Source of the DNA: Methanomassiliicoccus luminyensis B10
GTDB lineage: Archaea > Thermoplasmatota > Thermoplasmata > Methanomassiliicoccales > Methanomassiliicoccaceae
Length of the DNA: 34,612 bases
Assembly: GCF_000308215.1 (NCBI RefSeq)
Contig: NZ_CAJE01000001.1
Coordinates: 1-34,612, forward strand
Direction of reading: 5' to 3'
Below, piece by piece: positions 31,281 through 34,612 of the stretch (position 1 is its first letter; each line of letters starts with the position of its first letter). The notes under the pieces were generated by a model. It was not told the origin of the DNA, did not search any database, and worked only from the letters and a program-made list of their open reading frames with translations. The position numbers were made by a program, and so were the translations under genes.

Positions 31281-33167
31281 ATGGACCCTTATTCTAGGGA
31301 GACGGTTCATCAAAAGATTAATGAGATTATCAATAGGCCAGTTGAGTACATCTACATGTGGGAAGCCATCTCAGAGCTAGCTGATTTGCGTAAAACCGCT
31401 CAAGATAATTCAGATACTGAAGCTGTTCAAGAACTTGATTGGGAATATGATCTTCTTCTATATCCTGTATTTGGCAGCAAGGTCCAATATGAAGGAAAAG
31501 AAGTCAGTCCTATAGCCAATAAATGGGAATACTATCTGGAACGGACCGATAAATTTACCAATCCGTTTTCGAACCTGCCATTCTGTCAATGGAGGAAGGA
31601 GGCAGTAGATTACTACAGAAGGAGATTCATTGAGACAACCAACAATTTCGCTAAAGCCAGATACTCCTTTGCTTTAATGACGCTTAGTTCAGGAAAAGAT
31701 AAATTCATATTCGCAAAGGAATCATACGAATGCTGGCTTAAAACTGCCGAAGAATACGTATCGAATGACGGTGACAATGGATCGTACGAGATTGTACCAT
31801 TAGCCTATGGGCTTGCACTAAGAATGTCACTAGAATTTGGTCAGATGCAATGGGCAATGACCGCATTTTCTTCCTTATCGGAGTCCATCACTAAAACGAT
31901 TGATTATGAGTGGAGGGGCTGGACTCTCGATATTCTTAGACTTTTCGTAAAGCATGTGGGCACTCTAGAAGGACCGAGGGAGAACAAAGAACGAATAGGC
32001 ACCATGAAATCCAGGCTCATATCTCAATTAAGAGACCTGATTGAGAAAAGCCCAGCAGATGGTGATTACCAACTTGTAAGATGTTACATCGAAGTGTTGG
32101 TTGGGTTAGTGGATGAAGACGAGGCTTATATTCTAATGAAGAGAGCTGCTGAAACGCATATCACACAGGGAAATGGAGCACAAGAGGGGCTAGCACGTTA
32201 TACATTTTATGGATGGGGTTTGAAGGCATACAAGGAGATTCAGGATCGATTTCCTAGAGACAGGGATGATACACAGGCAAGAATAGATTTCATAACCAAA
32301 ATAATGAAGGAACAGATTGAAAAAATAGAGTGGGAGGACATTTCTGTTAGTTTTACCGTAGATGATCCAGTCAAGAAATATATCGCCGAATTAAAAGGAC
32401 TTGAGCATGGTGTTCTTGACAAAATTCTTGATGATACATCTGGTCTAATGGACATAGAAAAGGCCAGGGCCCTGACCCTTAAACAGAAGGAAACGGCACC
32501 ACTTGCATTCATTTTCCCCGTTTCAGTACAGAATGAAGAAAGTACGGTTAGAGAGCATCGCTCGGAGGACTCTCTTCTCGATTATAATGCTAGGAGAAAT
32601 ATCGTAATGTCCATTAAATTCTTTGAAATTCTATTTGTCAATGTTATGCGTGAAACGCAAGATAAGATTGTTGAGGATGGCGACATCGATAGGCTTCTTT
32701 CAGAGTCTCGCATTTCGGACATTAAACCTACTTTGGAGATTGGCTTCAAATCCATGCTGAAGACCCCGCCTGATCACCTCGTCGCTGCTCACATGCTCAC
32801 GCCATATCTTGAGGAAATCATTCGCAGAATCGTAATTGCAAATGGGATGGAAGATCGAGTGGTGGAGTGGGAGCGACAGATGGGTAGCGAGGAAAAAACC
32901 ATCTCATTTAGGAAGATAGATTTGGGCGGGCTTCTAAGGAACAATGAAGTCCGTACATTGCTGGGAACAGAGTTTACAGATTCCTTAAAGACCTTCCTTG
33001 TGGAGCAGGACCAAATCAATTATCGGAATCTACTCCTCCATGGGTTAATTCCTGCCAATAAAATAGGCGTTTTTGATACATATTTTCTTGTCTATTCACT
33101 GCTTAGACTAATCAGAATTCTTAGCCAGTCGCCTTCTCCTGCTAGACTGGAATTAAAAAGTAATTAG
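31281..33167 (+). CDS. DUF4209-like protein with HEPN-type RNxxxH motif
   Basis: 628 residues, mostly alpha helical, AT-rich and unlike the neighbouring core genes in codon use. Near the C-terminus the motif RNLLLHG (R582 to H587) matches the RNxxxHG signature of the DUF4209 domain and also the Rx4H catalytic signature of HEPN ribonucleases. The preceding helices (LAAHMLTPYLEEIIRRIV about residue 510) and the final helix IGVFDTYFLVYSLLRLIRIL fit a four-helix HEPN-like bundle. The N-terminal 450 residues are helical, perhaps a repeat scaffold, with no recognised catalytic motif. ATG at 31281 follows AGGATGGT. It stands alone, next to an integrase, so a defence or abortive-infection ribonuclease is plausible, but this is inference. 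Confidence 0.65.
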   Translation: MDPYSRETVHQKINEIINRPVEYIYMWEAISELADLRKTAQDNSDTEAVQELDWEYDLLLYPVFGSKVQYEGKEVSPIANKWEYYLERTDKFTNPFSNLPFCQWRKEAVDYYRRRFIETTNNFAKARYSFALMTLSSGKDKFIFAKESYECWLKTAEEYVSNDGDNGSYEIVPLAYGLALRMSLEFGQMQWAMTAFSSLSESITKTIDYEWRGWTLDILRLFVKHVGTLEGPRENKERIGTMKSRLISQLRDLIEKSPADGDYQLVRCYIEVLVGLVDEDEAYILMKRAAETHITQGNGAQEGLARYTFYGWGLKAYKEIQDRFPRDRDDTQARIDFITKIMKEQIEKIEWEDISVSFTVDDPVKKYIAELKGLEHGVLDKILDDTSGLMDIEKARALTLKQKETAPLAFIFPVSVQNEESTVREHRSEDSLLDYNARRNIVMSIKFFEILFVNVMRETQDKIVEDGDIDRLLSESRISDIKPTLEIGFKSMLKTPPDHLVAAHMLTPYLEEIIRRIVIANGMEDRVVEWERQMGSEEKTISFRKIDLGGLLRNNEVRTLLGTEFTDSLKTFLVEQDQINYRNLLLHGLIPANKIGVFDTYFLVYSLLRLIRILSQSPSPARLELKSN

Positions 33168-33241
33168 ATTACCTTTCAAGATTGGACAGAGCTATAAGTT
33201 ATCATCGGAGCATGCAGGTTAGAAAAATTTGGTGATTGAAT

Positions 33242-33820
33242 GTGTATTGCTCGAACTGCGGCACCTTGAATCGAGACGAGGCTAGCTATTGCGTGAATTG
33301 CGGGACAGCTTTAGGCGTGGCCAAACGCCAAGCCGAGAGAGAACAACTGTTACAGACGATTGCCGACGGCGGTATCGATTTGCTCCCTACTATCGAAGAC
33401 GTACCACTAGTGCTCAAAGGAAAAGACAGGTGCATCATGGCCCTGGATAACGTCCAGTTGTACGAGAGCAGGATGGTGCGGGAGTATGTAGGCGGGTCGA
33501 GAGGCGTCAGTGTCAGGATAATGAAGGGAGTGAACTACAGGGTCGGCGGTTTCTCCGGCCACTCGGAATCGCACCCAGAACTGCGGCAGATAGATGTTGG
33601 AAAGCTCTACATAACGACCAAACGGTTCGCTTATTCTGGATCAATTTCAAACACCCGCATTGATATTCCAATATCCAATATCGAGTCCCTGACCGTATAC
33701 TCAGACGCCATAGAAATCGGACGAAAAGGAAAACAGAGAAAGGAGTTTTATACAGGTATCGACGGACCCTATGCCCAAGCGGTTTTAGCCGGGGCGATTA
33801 ACTCATTTTCTAAATCATAG
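33242..33820 (+). CDS. Zinc-ribbon protein with PH-like C-terminal domain
   Basis: 192 residues. The N-terminal zinc ribbon uses CSNCGT and CVNCGTALG, the common CxxCG pair. A short helical stretch follows, then a beta-rich region (LVLKGKDRCIMALDNVQLYESR, KLYITTKRFAYSGSIS, RIDIPISNIESLTVYSDAIEIG) with a final helix, resembling the PH/GRAM-like fold of proteins with an initial zinc ribbon. I prefer GTG at 33242, giving MYCSNCGTLN, with GGTGAT five bases upstream; a TTG at 33236 is in frame. Function unknown. It is part of the integrase-side gene group. Confidence 0.65.
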   Translation: MYCSNCGTLNRDEASYCVNCGTALGVAKRQAEREQLLQTIADGGIDLLPTIEDVPLVLKGKDRCIMALDNVQLYESRMVREYVGGSRGVSVRIMKGVNYRVGGFSGHSESHPELRQIDVGKLYITTKRFAYSGSISNTRIDIPISNIESLTVYSDAIEIGRKGKQRKEFYTGIDGPYAQAVLAGAINSFSKS

Positions 33821-34126
33821 GCATCTCGATTCGTAGACGCTGTTTCCAGGGCTATGGGGCCATTGGTTTGCAGGCGTCTGATTTTCATTCAGAGCCGCTT
33901 TGTAAAGCTTGTAGTTCTTCTGGGATTCGAAAAGACAATAGACTGCAAAGATCAATGGGATGATGGCTATTGGGGACCCGTTTCTAGCACTAGCCCCTCC
34001 GAGCGCAAAGCCAATAAGAACCCCATAGAACCATCGCTCGTATGTTATCTTGTGTCCCTTGGCTTTCGGAGACAGCTCTTCCTTCTTACTTGACATCCTA
34101 TCAGCTCTCCCATTGGGCTTATTCAT
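33815..34126 (-). CDS. Small two-TM membrane protein
   Basis: About 103 residues. A charged N-terminus is followed by YERWFYGVLIGFALGGASA and SPIAIIPLIFAVYCLFE, two likely membrane spans, and a short hydrophilic tail. ATG at 34126 or 34096 may be the start. It overlaps the end of the convergent zinc-ribbon gene by 6 nt. I do not recognise the family. Confidence 0.5.
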   Translation of the reverse strand: MNKPNGRADRMSSKKEELSPKAKGHKITYERWFYGVLIGFALGGASARNGSPIAIIPLIFAVYCLFESQKNYKLYKAALNENQTPANQWPHSPGNSVYESRCL

Positions 34127-34194
34127 TGATTTACATTCTCTTCGCACTTCTCACAGAACACCGCGTTAACGGACGTTCGCTGGACCTCAACGTT

Positions 34195-34593
34195 TTATTG
34201 CTTTTCCCCTGGTTCTTGTGCCGCGCTTGGGGGAGGGACAGATGGCGGTCTCGTTTTGCGAGAATATTTCGATATCCTTAGGTCGTAGACGATGGCCGAG
34301 GCAACACCGGCAATGAGCAGGATGGCTGCAATGAATCCGAGCACAGTCGCCAGACCGGAATACGGGTAGGTCAGGTATGTCTGGGTGATGATTGTCCCGT
34401 CGACGGGGATATATCTGTAGTTGGTTACAGAATAATTACCCGAGTAAAGCGCAATCGCTCCCAGAACGATGGCTAAACCAACCACCATCAATCCCTCGTT
34501 GCGCCACTTCACCGGCCGGAGATCGAGGCCGCAGTATTGGCACGTCCCTTTATACTCAGGCATGGTCGATTTACATACTGGACAGGTCTTCAT
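34195..34593 (-). CDS. Zinc-ribbon membrane protein
   Basis: 132 residues. The N-terminal zinc ribbon uses CPVC and CQYCG. Two membrane spans follow: EGLMVVGLAIVLGAIALY and LATVLGFIAAILLIAGVASAIVY, separated by a loop of about 30 residues with several tyrosines. A proline-rich charged tail ends the chain. The zinc ribbon before membrane spans is a common archaeal design of unknown role. It lies on the minus strand, 68 bp upstream of the small membrane-protein gene, with which it may share a transcript. Confidence 0.6.
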   Translation of the reverse strand: MKTCPVCKSTMPEYKGTCQYCGLDLRPVKWRNEGLMVVGLAIVLGAIALYSGNYSVTNYRYIPVDGTIITQTYLTYPYSGLATVLGFIAAILLIAGVASAIVYDLRISKYSRKTRPPSVPPPSAAQEPGEKQ

Positions 34594-34612
34594 GGCATCA
34601 TCTGGCCTCTAA

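Noticed and set aside
1-34612. CRISPR array
   Set aside because: I saw no regularly spaced direct repeats of 24-40 bp, and no cas gene.
31000-34612. Second copy of the tRNA-Val 3' end (attR)
   Set aside because: I looked for the T-arm and acceptor string and did not find it; the element end must be outside or diverged.

Overview
The window is GC-rich archaeal chromosome. Its core genes are archaeal: PCNA, transcription factor S, Alba, a Taw2 wyosine enzyme, a geranylgeranyl-reductase-like flavoprotein, a form III RuBisCO with its AMP-pathway partners, an archaeal beta-CASP nuclease, a bacterio-opsin-activator-type HTH regulator, and heterodisulfide-reductase-type subunits (HdrB, HdrC, MvhD and an HdrD-like protein). 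Many starts look leaderless, with an AT-rich TATA-like box about 25-30 nt upstream. High GC, Hdr/MvhD genes, DUF835 and KaiC-like proteins, and split transketolase suggest a Thermoplasmatota-type lineage, perhaps near Methanomassiliicoccales. That assignment is inference.

Layout. 48-4485: a RuvC-fold protein converges on an operon (R15P isomerase, RuBisCO, AMP phosphorylase) that turns AMP into 3-phosphoglycerate. 4528-9425: PolX DNA polymerase divergent from glutamate dehydrogenase, then an HTH regulator with a cysteine cluster, Alba and a DUF835 protein. 9709-14234: a Cys-rich unknown protein converging on Taw2, then an AT-richer membrane protein converging on a flavoprotein reductase. 14284-16711: the three-gene operon tktN-tktC-transaldolase for non-oxidative pentose phosphate interconversion. 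16878-18003: tfs and pcn. 18311-19728: a membrane protein preceded by an 18-bp perfect palindrome, and an HTH protein. 19844-22403: YjbQ, beta-CASP nuclease, NadC. 22387-25990: a redox block of HdrB, HdrC, DUF488, an HdrD-like protein and MvhD, plus a 56-residue zinc-finger-like protein. 26121-29156: NrdG, a zinc-ribbon coiled-coil protein with an internal duplication, a KaiC-like ATPase and a DUF326-like four-helix protein that lacks most cysteines.

29430-34612 looks like the start of an integrated element. A tRNA-Val(CAC) gene is followed 39 bp later by a tyrosine recombinase, a gene-poor AT-rich stretch rich in dyads (30535-31280), an AT-rich 628-residue protein ending in an RNxxxHG motif (DUF4209-like, HEPN-type catalytic signature), and small zinc-ribbon and membrane proteins. 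The far end of the element is not in the window.

The items most worth a second look are: the DUF4209/HEPN-like gene in the integrase island; the paired CGATAA-N8-TTATCG dyads and hairpins in front of it; the HdrD-like gene whose only well-placed start appears to be ACG; the DUF326-like protein with lost cysteines; and the 18-bp palindrome at a predicted transcription start.
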